Origin: Hymenobacter busanensis
GTDB taxonomy: Bacteria > Bacteroidota > Bacteroidia > Cytophagales > Hymenobacteraceae
NCBI RefSeq assembly: GCF_008727865.1
Contig: NZ_VTWU01000002.1
Span: 719,188 to 783,187 of the forward strand
Direction of reading: 5' to 3'
DNA: 64,000 nucleotides
Shown: piece after piece, positions 34,954-41,862 of the stretch
How the letters are laid out: the number at the start of each line of letters is the position of its first letter
Numbering within the stretch: position 1 is the stretch's first letter
Notes under the pieces: model-generated
The model's input: the letters and a program-made list of their open reading frames with translations, nothing else
Database searches by the model: none
Told to the model about the DNA's origin: nothing
Made by a program: the position numbers and the translations under genes

Positions 34954-35486
34954 AGGCCTTTGCGTAGGATGTAATCGTTCTGCACGTCGTTGCCCACGCG
35001 GTATTCTGTTTCGCCGATTTGCTTGAAGCCTTTGCGGCGGTAGAACTCCTGGGCGCGCTCATTTTTCTCCCACACCGTCAGCACCACGGAGCGGCAGCCG
35101 CGGGCTTTTGCTTCGTCGAAGCAGCGCCGCAGCAGCGCGGCACCCAACCCCGTACCGATCCAATCGGTGCGCACGTACAGGCGTTGCAGTTCGGCGCGGG
35201 TGCGCACGTCGGCACCAGCCTCCGCGCCTAACGTCGAGCCGATGTAAAGCTTGGCGTAGCCCACCAGTTCCTGCTGCATGTATGCCAGCAGGAAAATGGT
35301 ATTGGCATCTTCCAGCTCGGCCAGTTGCTGCTCCGGCCCGAAGTGTTCGGCGAGGTACTGCGCCATATCCTCGGGGGTGTTCTGGTCGGCGTAGGTGTCG
35401 CGAAAAGTTTGCCGCCCCAGCTCGGCGAGCTGAGCGGCCGTGGCAGCGTTGCGCTTGGCAACTACAAGACGGAGCGGAGACGACAT
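34950..35486 (-). CDS. GNAT family N-acetyltransferase
   Basis: The 178-residue protein has the GNAT acetyl-CoA fold: AELQRLYVRTDWIGTGLGAA (motif A with the pyrophosphate loop, about residues 98-117), LLRRCFDEAKARGCRSVVLT and NERAQEFYRRKGFKQIGETE (about residues 139-158). This form is close to the spermidine/spermine and small-amine acetyltransferase group. It overlaps the hydrolase gene by ATGA and is likely co-transcribed with it. The substrate is not predictable. Confidence 0.87.
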   Translation of the reverse strand: MSSPLRLVVAKRNAATAAQLAELGRQTFRDTYADQNTPEDMAQYLAEHFGPEQQLAELEDANTIFLLAYMQQELVGYAKLYIGSTLGAEAGADVRTRAELQRLYVRTDWIGTGLGAALLRRCFDEAKARGCRSVVLTVWEKNERAQEFYRRKGFKQIGETEYRVGNDVQNDYILRKGL

Positions 35487-35513
35487 GGGGCAAACTTACG
35501 CACTCCCCGCCGG

Positions 35514-35783
35514 TCAGCTAATGGAATGGTCGCCCGGCTCATCAGATACGTGTCCGTCGCGGCGCATTCGCCAGCCGTACCGGATGAGGAGCACGCCGAG
35601 TAACAGCATAAGCACCGTCAGAATAAGATAGGTAGCTCCAACGGCGTCCCCGGAACCCTGCTGCCACTCCACGGCTGCTATACCAAAGCGGATGAGCTGG
35701 GCCAGCAGCAACAGCGTGCCAGCTACCATCAGCAAACTGCCCGTTACGCGGCGCGACATGGGCGACATGAACGAATTCGGCAT
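35514..35783 (-). CDS. Small membrane protein of unknown function
   Basis: The 89-residue product starts MPNSFMSPMSRRVTGSLLMV and has two hydrophobic segments (about residues 14-36 and 49-70, YLILTVLMLLLGVLLIRYGW), with a polar His/Asp/Ser C-terminus. No family is recognised. A longer upstream start at 35867 is possible but adds unrelated residues close to the tRNA-Gly promoter. Confidence 0.55.
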   Translation of the reverse strand: MPNSFMSPMSRRVTGSLLMVAGTLLLLAQLIRFGIAAVEWQQGSGDAVGATYLILTVLMLLLGVLLIRYGWRMRRDGHVSDEPGDHSIS

Positions 35784-35885
35784 GACATCAAAAAGTTGTT
35801 CCGTGTTGCATACGCGAATTACCCGCCTTATGCTGCCTGCAGGCGTCACGCTGCCTCGGTTCCGCACTCACCGGATTTGAATGGA

Positions 35886-35915
35886 TTGCAAATCGACCAG
35901 AAGCATGTATTTTTG
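35886..35915 (+). promoter_or_regulatory. Promoter of tRNA-Gly(CCC)
   Basis: TTG (35886-35888), 19 bases, then TATTTTTG (35908-35915) match the Bacteroidetes consensus exactly. Transcription should start near 35921, nine bases before the tRNA. Confidence 0.7.
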
Positions 35916-35929
35916 CCTTACCCAACCCC

Positions 35930-36002
35930 GCGAGAGTAGCTCAGTTGGTAGAGCATCAGCTTCCCAAGCTGAGGGTCGCGAGTTCGAACCTCGTTTCTCG
36001 CT
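35930..36002 (+). tRNA. tRNA-Gly (anticodon CCC), integration target
   Basis: Acceptor GCGAGAG pairs with TTCTCGC (one G-U), the D arm is AGCTCAGTTGGTAGAGC, the anticodon stem CAGC/GCTG closes loop TTCCCAA (anticodon CCC), and the T arm is GCGAG-TTCGAAC-CTCGT. Discriminator is T and no CCA is encoded. Its 3' part from 35955 is repeated exactly at 57284-57335, so the tRNA is intact at the left junction of the integrative element. Confidence 0.95.
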
Positions 36003-36006
36003 CATT
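35955..36006 (+). repeat. Left attachment repeat (attL), tRNA 3' end
   Basis: This 52-base stretch begins ATCAGCTTCCCAAGCTGAGG and ends TCTCGCTCATT. It is identical to 57284-57335 and diverges at the base after each copy. It covers the tRNA anticodon arm to the 3' end plus four bases. Confidence 0.93.
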
Positions 36007-36012
36007 GATACA

Positions 36013-36042
36013 CAAGCACTTAGGCCTGCGCCTGGGTGCTTG
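36013..36042 (+). terminator. Terminator of tRNA-Gly supplied by the element
   Basis: CAAGCAC (36013-36019) pairs with GTGCTTG (36036-36042), with an inner AGGC/GCCT stem, followed by TTTCGTTTT. It lies just inside the left end and would replace the tRNA's original terminator, which now appears beyond attR (57341-57372). Confidence 0.7.
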
Positions 36043-36052
36043 TTTCGTTTTC

Positions 36053-36074
36053 GGTGCCCACCGTGGTGCCTACA
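36053..36074 (+). repeat. Candidate integrase arm-type sites, left end
   Basis: GGTGCCCACC (36053-36062) and GGTGCCTACA (36065-36074) are spaced by 12 bases. The same pair with the same spacing and orientation occurs at 57177-57198 near the other end, which suggests binding sites for the integrase or an excision factor. Confidence 0.55.
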
Positions 36075-36160
36075 ACCTTTTCCGCCCGTCGCCGTGGAAA
36101 ATGAACCTGGTTTCTGTTCGTGGCCTAAACCATTGAAAATAGCCTGCTGCTTTAACAGCG

Positions 36161-36700
36161 TTACTTCACTGCTTTGCAGTAGAAGGTAAGCCGGTACGTG
36201 TCTTGAATGCCCATCGGGTAGCCCGTTTCCGGGTCGATTTCTGAGCGTTCCCATTCAACATTAAGTGATCTGTTTCCGCTCACCGTTGACCGCCAAGTGG
36301 CCAGTGATGCGCGCTTGGGGTTACTAATTTCTGCTGCGGGCGGTACGATCTGGCCAAAGTAGTAAGGTCTGACATACGACACGGTAACAATCCCGTCGGG
36401 GCCTTGCGTCCGCGTTGGCTGGGATGAAAGGCTGTACACCTCGTAGGCAGGTTCCCCTACGGTAGAGCGGTAGAAAGGCCCAGCCACCGTGTTGTAAATG
36501 GCGACGCTTGACGGCCCCCCCGTTACTAGCAGCAGATTCACGTTCCATGACCGCACATCTCTGAACTTTGGCCACTCAGCTTTACGGCTAACCTTAAGGG
36601 TGACTTTGTAGACTTGGTACTTGCCAGGGTAAAGCAGGTCTTGGCAATTGGCTACTGAAACGCAAAAGGTCATTGCGAGTAGCGTGAGCATTGTTTTCAT
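36161..36700 (-). CDS. Hypothetical exported protein
   Basis: The 179-residue product starts MKTMLTLLAMTFCVSVANCQ, a signal peptide that could be cut after Ala/Cys near residue 19; a lipoprotein form is possible but the lipobox is poor. The mature part is rich in beta-forming residues and aromatic residues (YEVYSLSSQPTRTQGPDGIV, ETGYPMGIQDTYRLTFYCKA). I do not recognise the family. It is the first gene inside the left end of the element and is divergent from the XRE regulator, sharing a control region with a 20-bp palindrome. Confidence 0.65.
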   Translation of the reverse strand: MKTMLTLLAMTFCVSVANCQDLLYPGKYQVYKVTLKVSRKAEWPKFRDVRSWNVNLLLVTGGPSSVAIYNTVAGPFYRSTVGEPAYEVYSLSSQPTRTQGPDGIVTVSYVRPYYFGQIVPPAAEISNPKRASLATWRSTVSGNRSLNVEWERSEIDPETGYPMGIQDTYRLTFYCKAVK

Positions 36701-36765
36701 GACGAAATGATGTAGCTGAGAAGGGCCAAGTTTGCCCCACCCAAAAGTAGAAATTTCATGTTTCC

Positions 36766-36785
36766 TTCTACACATGTGTAGAAGC
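36766..36785. promoter_or_regulatory. 20-bp perfect palindrome, operator candidate
   Basis: CTTCTACACATGTGTAGAAG is self-complementary over 20 bases. It lies in the 117-base divergent region between the exported protein gene and the XRE regulator gene, 32 bases before the proposed GTG of the regulator. A related half (GTAGAAATTTC) lies about 20 bases to the left. It is likely the regulator's own binding site. Confidence 0.6.
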
Positions 36786-36817
36786 TGCTCCGAAACGATT
36801 ACAGGAGCTTGCCACCC

Positions 36818-37054
36818 GTGAAAAACCCGGGTGGAGTCAAAATTTTTGGAGATCATCTGCGTCGCCTGCGCGAGGCACGTGAGTGGAGTCAAGTGGAGCT
36901 TGCCGACTACGCCAACGTGTCGAACATGACCGTGCACCGGATTGAAACCGCCCAGTTTGCAGCTACCATCGATGTGCTGCTTTCCCTAAGCAAGGCATTA
37001 CAAATGCCTCTGCATGAACTGGTCAAGTGCCCCGGAATGGAGGAAGCGGACTGA
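36818..37054 (+). CDS. XRE family HTH transcriptional regulator
   Basis: The 78-residue protein is essentially one Cro/CI-type helix-turn-helix (FGDHLRRLREAREWSQVELA plus DYANVSNMTVHRIETAQFAA), ending with SLSKALQMPLHELVKCPG. The GTG at 36818 has an AGGAG nine bases upstream and is preferred to the TTG at 36809, where the AGGAG is too close. Small single-domain regulators of this kind often control integrative elements. The palindrome upstream suggests autoregulation. Confidence 0.8.
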   Translation: MKNPGGVKIFGDHLRRLREAREWSQVELADYANVSNMTVHRIETAQFAATIDVLLSLSKALQMPLHELVKCPGMEEAD

Positions 37055-37214
37055 GCACCCACACGCTCCTTCTTGGCACTAGCCCACGTAAGGTGCATGG
37101 CGTTGGAGTTTTAGCAGGGGCTAGCAGTAGTGCGCGCCGGTTTTCGGTTCTTTGTTCTGCTCGAGGTGACGGATGTGCGCTGGGTAGCAAGGAAAGATTC
37201 GCACCACGTTCTCT

Positions 37215-39407
37215 GTGACACGCTTCGAGAAGATTGTACTGCTGGTTTCGGCTGCTTTGCTGGCCCTTTTGGCTGCGACCGGTCACATTGGGCTTCTGGC
37301 CTTCTGCCTGTGCGTGCTGGCACTGATGTATGCAGCCGGCGCCTTCTGGTTGTTTCGCTCCCCCCAAGGGCCCGTGGCCTGGGTACGTCTCGCAGCCGGA
37401 GCTTGCCTGGCCGGCGCGTTGTACGCCTTGGCAGAAAACATTCAACTACAGCGCGGGCCCTTGGCGCTGTGGCTACCCGCCCTGCCCGGCCTGCTGAGTG
37501 CAGGGCTGGGGTTCTACCTGCTCCGAAACCGGCATGCGACGGCTCCGGTGAGCAGCTACCGCCTGCTGTTGTGGCGCACCGCCGTGCTGTTCGGCGTAGG
37601 CGCTTTCTTCGCCTACCTGCCTATCACCTGCGGTTTCTACCGCTCGGCCTTGCTCCTGCTGCACGATGACGATTCGGCGTTGGGGAGCAACATCCGCATG
37701 TTTGGTTATTCGCAGCAGGCCGAGGCAGCGTTGGAAGCGAACGACTGCCGCGCCGCTCTCGCAGCCGCTCACCAAGCGTACACGGCGGGCCAGCGCTGGC
37801 TGGGAGCCGACTCGGTGCGCGAGCGGTGGAAAATCAGCGGGGCGTACACCACCCTCTACAAGGCCTACGCTTGCCAGGCCCAGGCGGCTTACGACCAGCA
37901 CCAGTACGCTCAGGCCCTGCAGAACTACCAAACCGCGCATCGGTTCCTGGTGACGGGGGACCACCGCGCCGAAAAAGACGACGCGCCCTCTACCTACTGG
38001 GCGGAAGAGCAGGCGTGGTCCCTCGACAACATGGCCTTCTGCAGGCTGCGGCAGCGGCAATTCGAACCGGCAGACTCCTTGTTTCTGCTTGCCCTGAAGT
38101 CCTACCACCGCGTGCACCCGAAGCCAGACGCCGGCACGGCACGCTTGCTGAGTGACTTTGCCGAGTCGCTAGCCACGGCCGGCAACCGGGCCGCGTCGAC
38201 GCAGCTTTACCGACAAGCGAATCAGGTGCTGGCGTCATCCCCGGAAGCAGCGTCCGACGTGGCGGCCAACACCCTCAACATCGTGCTCAACCTCTTCGGG
38301 CAGGACAGCCTGCCCCAAGCCCAGCGCCTCTTGCAGCGCCTGAAGCTCGCGCCCAGCGACTCGGGCAACTGGTCCAAAGCCCGCCTCTACGAAGGCGTCT
38401 GCTTCCACAAGCAGAGCCTGTACCGCCAAGCGGACGGGGTGCTGTCGGCGCATCTGCGGTACCTGGACGAAAACCGCGGCAGTTGGTCCCGCCGCGTCGC
38501 CTGTCAGTTGCTGCTGGCGAAAAACTGCGTGGCGCTGGCCCAGTACCCGCGGGCGCGGGCTTACGCCACCGCGGCCCAGGGCCTGTTCCGGCAGCACCGC
38601 GGCTCCGGAACCAGCGACGAGGCCCGCTGCCTCGACGTGTTGGCGGCAGTCAACCATGCGCAGGGCCACTACCAGACCGCAGCGCAGCAGTACGAGCAGG
38701 TACTGGCTGTCTACCGGCGGGAAAGCAGTTCCTCCGTAGCCGCAACAGCCAACGTGCACCAAGCCTTGGCGGACCTAAGCGTCACCTTGGGCGACGTGCC
38801 CGCGGCCCAGCAGCACGTTCGCGCAGCCATGGCGCTGCTGGAAGAGGACGGCGCCCTCCGGTACCCCAGCCAAACCGCGCTGCTCAACACGGCCGCTTAT
38901 GTGAATGCCGTGTCGGGGCAGGCAGCGGCCGCCCGGGCGCAGTACCGCCAAGTGCTGGCCATCAACCGCCGGTTCGGACAAGACCGGAGCCTCACCACGG
39001 CCGGGGCCTGGAACGGCTTGGGACTGCTGGCAACCGAGCAGCGCCGCTTCGCCCAGGCCGACTCGTTGTTGGCCGCCTCCGTCGCGCTGCACGAGGCGTT
39101 GCTGGGCGAGCGGCACCCCTCCACGGCCACCGTGTACCTGAACTACGCCGCCTTGCGGGTGCAGCAGGCGCAGGCAGCGGAAGCCGAAACGTGGATTGAG
39201 CGGGCGCAGCGGGCAGCGGAAGCCAGCCTGCCCACCGACCACGACCTGTTCGGAGACGTTGCCGCTGCCCGTGGGGGTGTCGCAGAAGCCCGGGGAAAGG
39301 GCCCCGCGGCACAAGCCTTCTACCAGCAGGCGCTGGCCATCTACTCGCGCAAATTCGGAGCGAGCCATTGGAAGGTGAGGCAACTGCGCAGCAAACCCGC
39401 CAGCTGA
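37215..39407 (+). CDS. Membrane-anchored tetratricopeptide repeat protein
   Basis: The 730-residue protein starts at a GTG with a run of hydrophobic spans (about residues 7-130, four or five segments such as IVLLVSAALLALLAATGHIG). It is followed by some 550 residues of helix-turn-helix repeats of TPR type: YAQALQNYQTAHRFLVTGDH, HYQTAAQQYEQVLAVYRRES, GPAAQAFYQQALAIYSRKFG. There is no HTH or kinase domain at the end. It probably acts as a membrane scaffold for protein-protein contact. It follows the XRE gene by 160 bases, which hold no clear promoter. Function is unknown. Confidence 0.75.
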   Translation: MTRFEKIVLLVSAALLALLAATGHIGLLAFCLCVLALMYAAGAFWLFRSPQGPVAWVRLAAGACLAGALYALAENIQLQRGPLALWLPALPGLLSAGLGFYLLRNRHATAPVSSYRLLLWRTAVLFGVGAFFAYLPITCGFYRSALLLLHDDDSALGSNIRMFGYSQQAEAALEANDCRAALAAAHQAYTAGQRWLGADSVRERWKISGAYTTLYKAYACQAQAAYDQHQYAQALQNYQTAHRFLVTGDHRAEKDDAPSTYWAEEQAWSLDNMAFCRLRQRQFEPADSLFLLALKSYHRVHPKPDAGTARLLSDFAESLATAGNRAASTQLYRQANQVLASSPEAASDVAANTLNIVLNLFGQDSLPQAQRLLQRLKLAPSDSGNWSKARLYEGVCFHKQSLYRQADGVLSAHLRYLDENRGSWSRRVACQLLLAKNCVALAQYPRARAYATAAQGLFRQHRGSGTSDEARCLDVLAAVNHAQGHYQTAAQQYEQVLAVYRRESSSSVAATANVHQALADLSVTLGDVPAAQQHVRAAMALLEEDGALRYPSQTALLNTAAYVNAVSGQAAAARAQYRQVLAINRRFGQDRSLTTAGAWNGLGLLATEQRRFAQADSLLAASVALHEALLGERHPSTATVYLNYAALRVQQAQAAEAETWIERAQRAAEASLPTDHDLFGDVAAARGGVAEARGKGPAAQAFYQQALAIYSRKFGASHWKVRQLRSKPAS

Positions 39408-39432
39408 CCGCGTAGCCGAGGCAGCACCCTCT

Positions 39433-39469
39433 GAAGGCCCCCGCCCCATAATGCGGAGCGAGGGCCTTC
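39433..39469. terminator. Terminator between TPR and DUF3871 genes
   Basis: GAAGGCCC (39433-39440) pairs with GGGCCTTC (39462-39469), with an inner CCGC/GCGG stem, between convergent genes. T runs are poor, so it may be a weak or Rho-assisted terminator. Confidence 0.45.
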
Positions 39470-39481
39470 CGGCGCAGTGGG

Positions 39482-40516
39482 TCATTGCAGATACCAACTG
39501 GTGCTACGGCCTTCGACGGCGTCCTGCACCTGCAGGGCAAAGTCCAGCGCGTTAACGGAGCGGTCCAGGAACTGGTCGATGTAGGTGCTCTTGTTGGCCC
39601 CGGTGAAGAGGTTGTAGAGCCGCCACAGGTTGATGTCGCCGTTATCGTCGCGGCAGAAGCTCTCGTCGCGGAAGTAGTCCCGGCAGACGGTGCCGAGCTG
39701 CTGGTCGCCGTAGAGCAGCGCGGGAACCTGCTGCTTGGCCGCGGGGGGCAGGTGTTGGTACATGCGGCAGCGCCCGATGAGTTGAGCGAACTGCTGCTCG
39801 GTCAACGCGTACTCGGTCAGCGCCTGGAGCTGGCGCAGGTGGCGGTGCTGCTCGTAGGCACCTAGCAACTGGTAGATGGCGGCCCGGAGTTGGTCAAGGC
39901 TTCCCACGCGCAGGTCGCCCAGGTACCCGTCGGTACGCACGCAGAGGTTGGTGCAGACCAGGTTCCGGAAGCCCACGAAGAGCTTGAAGTGCTCGGTGGC
40001 CCCCTTGCGGTTGTAAAGGTTGTCTAGGTTGTACGCCTTCACCCCGCCCACGACAAGCGTGAGCTGGTTCCCGCCGACCGTGTCGTAGATGGTCGGCACC
40101 TCGATGCAGAACATCAGGCGTTCGTAGTAGATGGTCCGCTCCCAGTCCTCCAACTGGTTGGCCGGCTTGTTCCGAGCCTCGGGGATGCGGCCCTTGATCG
40201 GGTGCGAGACGCGGATCTGCGGGGCTAGGATCTGCTCGCCGCGGAACACATCGTACACGGCCTCTTCGGTGGCCTGAATGAAGTCGCCCTGCGAGATTAG
40301 CGGCTCGTTGTCCTTCACGTACACGGGAATGATGTGGTGCTGCCGAATGTCGGAGAAGCTGGTCTCGACGGTGTTGGCCTCGATGAAGGCACGGGACGTG
40401 GATGCTTGGGCGGGCCCAGAAACAGAAGAGCCAGGCGCTTGCAGGCCTGGCTCTCGGATGATTTGCAGTTGGTTTGCTGGCTGGTCGGCGCTAAGCCGCA
40501 TGAGGTTGGTTTCCAT
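39482..40516 (-). CDS. DUF3871 family protein
   Basis: The 344-residue protein starts METNLMRLSADQPANQLQII and shows the DUF3871 pattern, with VSHPIKGRIPEARNKPANQL, YERLMFCIEVPTIYDTVGGN and VGFRNLVCTNLCVRTDGYLG. This family occurs on Bacteroidetes mobile elements and phages and resembles single-stranded-DNA or plasmid-maintenance proteins only in context; its activity is unknown. Its start overlaps the end of the ATPase gene by 26 bases, so the two are translated as a pair. A longer in-frame start upstream has no family similarity. Confidence 0.82.
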   Translation of the reverse strand: METNLMRLSADQPANQLQIIREPGLQAPGSSVSGPAQASTSRAFIEANTVETSFSDIRQHHIIPVYVKDNEPLISQGDFIQATEEAVYDVFRGEQILAPQIRVSHPIKGRIPEARNKPANQLEDWERTIYYERLMFCIEVPTIYDTVGGNQLTLVVGGVKAYNLDNLYNRKGATEHFKLFVGFRNLVCTNLCVRTDGYLGDLRVGSLDQLRAAIYQLLGAYEQHRHLRQLQALTEYALTEQQFAQLIGRCRMYQHLPPAAKQQVPALLYGDQQLGTVCRDYFRDESFCRDDNGDINLWRLYNLFTGANKSTYIDQFLDRSVNALDFALQVQDAVEGRSTSWYLQ

Positions 40517-41381
40517 GGTCGGAATGGGTTTGTGAAAAAGTGGGTTGAACAAAGGGTACTGCAAGCAGCCGCTGTTTCTGCTGCTGGAACGCGGGTTTGT
40601 GGGCCTGCTGCTGCTCGGGCGTGAGCAAGCGGTAGAGCTCGGTGAGCAAGGCCATCGTGTGACACTGACGAATGAGTGCTTGCACGTCTTCCGCCGTAGC
40701 AGGGCGCGCAACGGATCCGGTCTGGCACCACTTCAGCAGCTTCTCCCCTACTTGGGGAGTGAGTTTACTGGGCGGCTGATCCATGAAAAGCCGCGTCCGG
40801 TCTTTCGTGGCCGTGGCGTAGTGCTTCAGGTCCAACTCGAAGACGAGGGTGAACTCGTAGTCGATGCCGTCGCGCTGGATGGGTTTCATGCCCACCTTCT
40901 CGGGCACCTGCTTGCCGTTGCGGTCGGCGAGGACGTACTCGGTTTTGGAGCGAGCACAGGCGATGACGTGCAGCGGAGAGCGGGTGATGCCCTCTACCAA
41001 AGCATTGTGGCGGGGCGTGACCTTGCTCCAATTGCTGAAGCTGTTGCCGGGCAACGAAGCGTGGTAATCCAACAGGTGTTCCCAGCACGGGGAAATGCTG
41101 TCGAGCACAACGACCTCCATGCCGGCCTGCTCGCACGCGTCCAGCGCCTGCAAGTACCGCTCGGGCGTGAACGGCGCACCCAGCTGCAGCACGTTGTACG
41201 CGCCAAGGTCGGCGTACAGATCGGCGGAGCGCTCCGTGTCGATGACGGCGACTTTGGACCAGTTGCCGCCTGTGAGCCCGTGCGCGACCAGCAGAGCGCT
41301 CATGGTTTTCCCGGCCCCACTCGGGCCTTGCAGCAGCATCTTCAAAGGACACTGCTGCCGATTTGCTGTGTGTAGTTGCAT
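40491..41381 (-). CDS. RecA/Sak4-like P-loop ATPase
   Basis: The 296-residue protein starts MQLHTANRQQCPLKMLLQGP and has the Walker A motif GPSGAGKT at residues 19-26, Walker B VVVLDSISPCWEHLL (about residue 104), and ITRSPLHVIACARSKTEYVL as a RecA-like core strand. Such phage-type single-strand annealing or replication-loading ATPases sit with DUF3871 in Bacteroidetes elements. Upstream in-frame codons (to 41462) read across a hairpin-rich leader and are less likely to be translated. A role in element replication or recombination is inferred. Confidence 0.8.
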   Translation of the reverse strand: MQLHTANRQQCPLKMLLQGPSGAGKTMSALLVAHGLTGGNWSKVAVIDTERSADLYADLGAYNVLQLGAPFTPERYLQALDACEQAGMEVVVLDSISPCWEHLLDYHASLPGNSFSNWSKVTPRHNALVEGITRSPLHVIACARSKTEYVLADRNGKQVPEKVGMKPIQRDGIDYEFTLVFELDLKHYATATKDRTRLFMDQPPSKLTPQVGEKLLKWCQTGSVARPATAEDVQALIRQCHTMALLTELYRLLTPEQQQAHKPAFQQQKQRLLAVPFVQPTFSQTHSDHGNQPHAA

Positions 41382-41419
41382 CAACTCGTCAGCGTTTAAA
41401 TGTGAAAGAGTTAAACCCC

Positions 41420-41550
41420 AAGGCTTTTGCAGGCCTTGAGGAAAAGGCAATCCTTGCCTCATTAAGGATGGGGGTAGGTAAAATTGCCCAGCCCGTGGGC
41501 TGGGGTAAAAGTCACCCTACCCCGTACGAACACGGACTTAAAATTTTTTA
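41420..41550. promoter_or_regulatory. Hairpin-dense intergenic region, origin or leader candidate
   Basis: Three structures follow one another: CAAGGC/GCCTTG at about 41420-41440; GGCAA/TTGCC at about 41447-41459; and a nested pair, outer GGGGTAGG (41471-41478) with CCTACCCC (41516-41523) and inner CCCAGCCC (41487-41494) with GGGCTGGG (41497-41504). An AT-rich stretch (41539-41560) follows. The block lies between the ATPase and the polymerase-like gene. The rest of the gap to 41862 shows no gene I can support. Confidence 0.45.
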
Positions 41551-41862
41551 GATTTTTTAGCGCTTATGTTAGATCCATCTACGTTTTCAAAACAGGTTGA
41601 GCGAAGGTTCACCATCTTGCAAATCAGCAAGCATCGACCCCAAGGGCGCTACTGAAACGACTCAAGACCTGTAACAGAAGGTGGGTACTTAGCGATGTAC
41701 TGATCTTGGAGCCCTGCAAAACCCGCGCATCAGAATCACAGCCTTCGAGCCAAATTCGAGAAAGCAAGCACGCGTGCAAATGGGTAATTTGCGTAGAACT
41801 GCTGACTCATTTGCGTGACCAGCTGAGATGCCATTTATCCCTTTTCTGTAGGACGGAATTCG

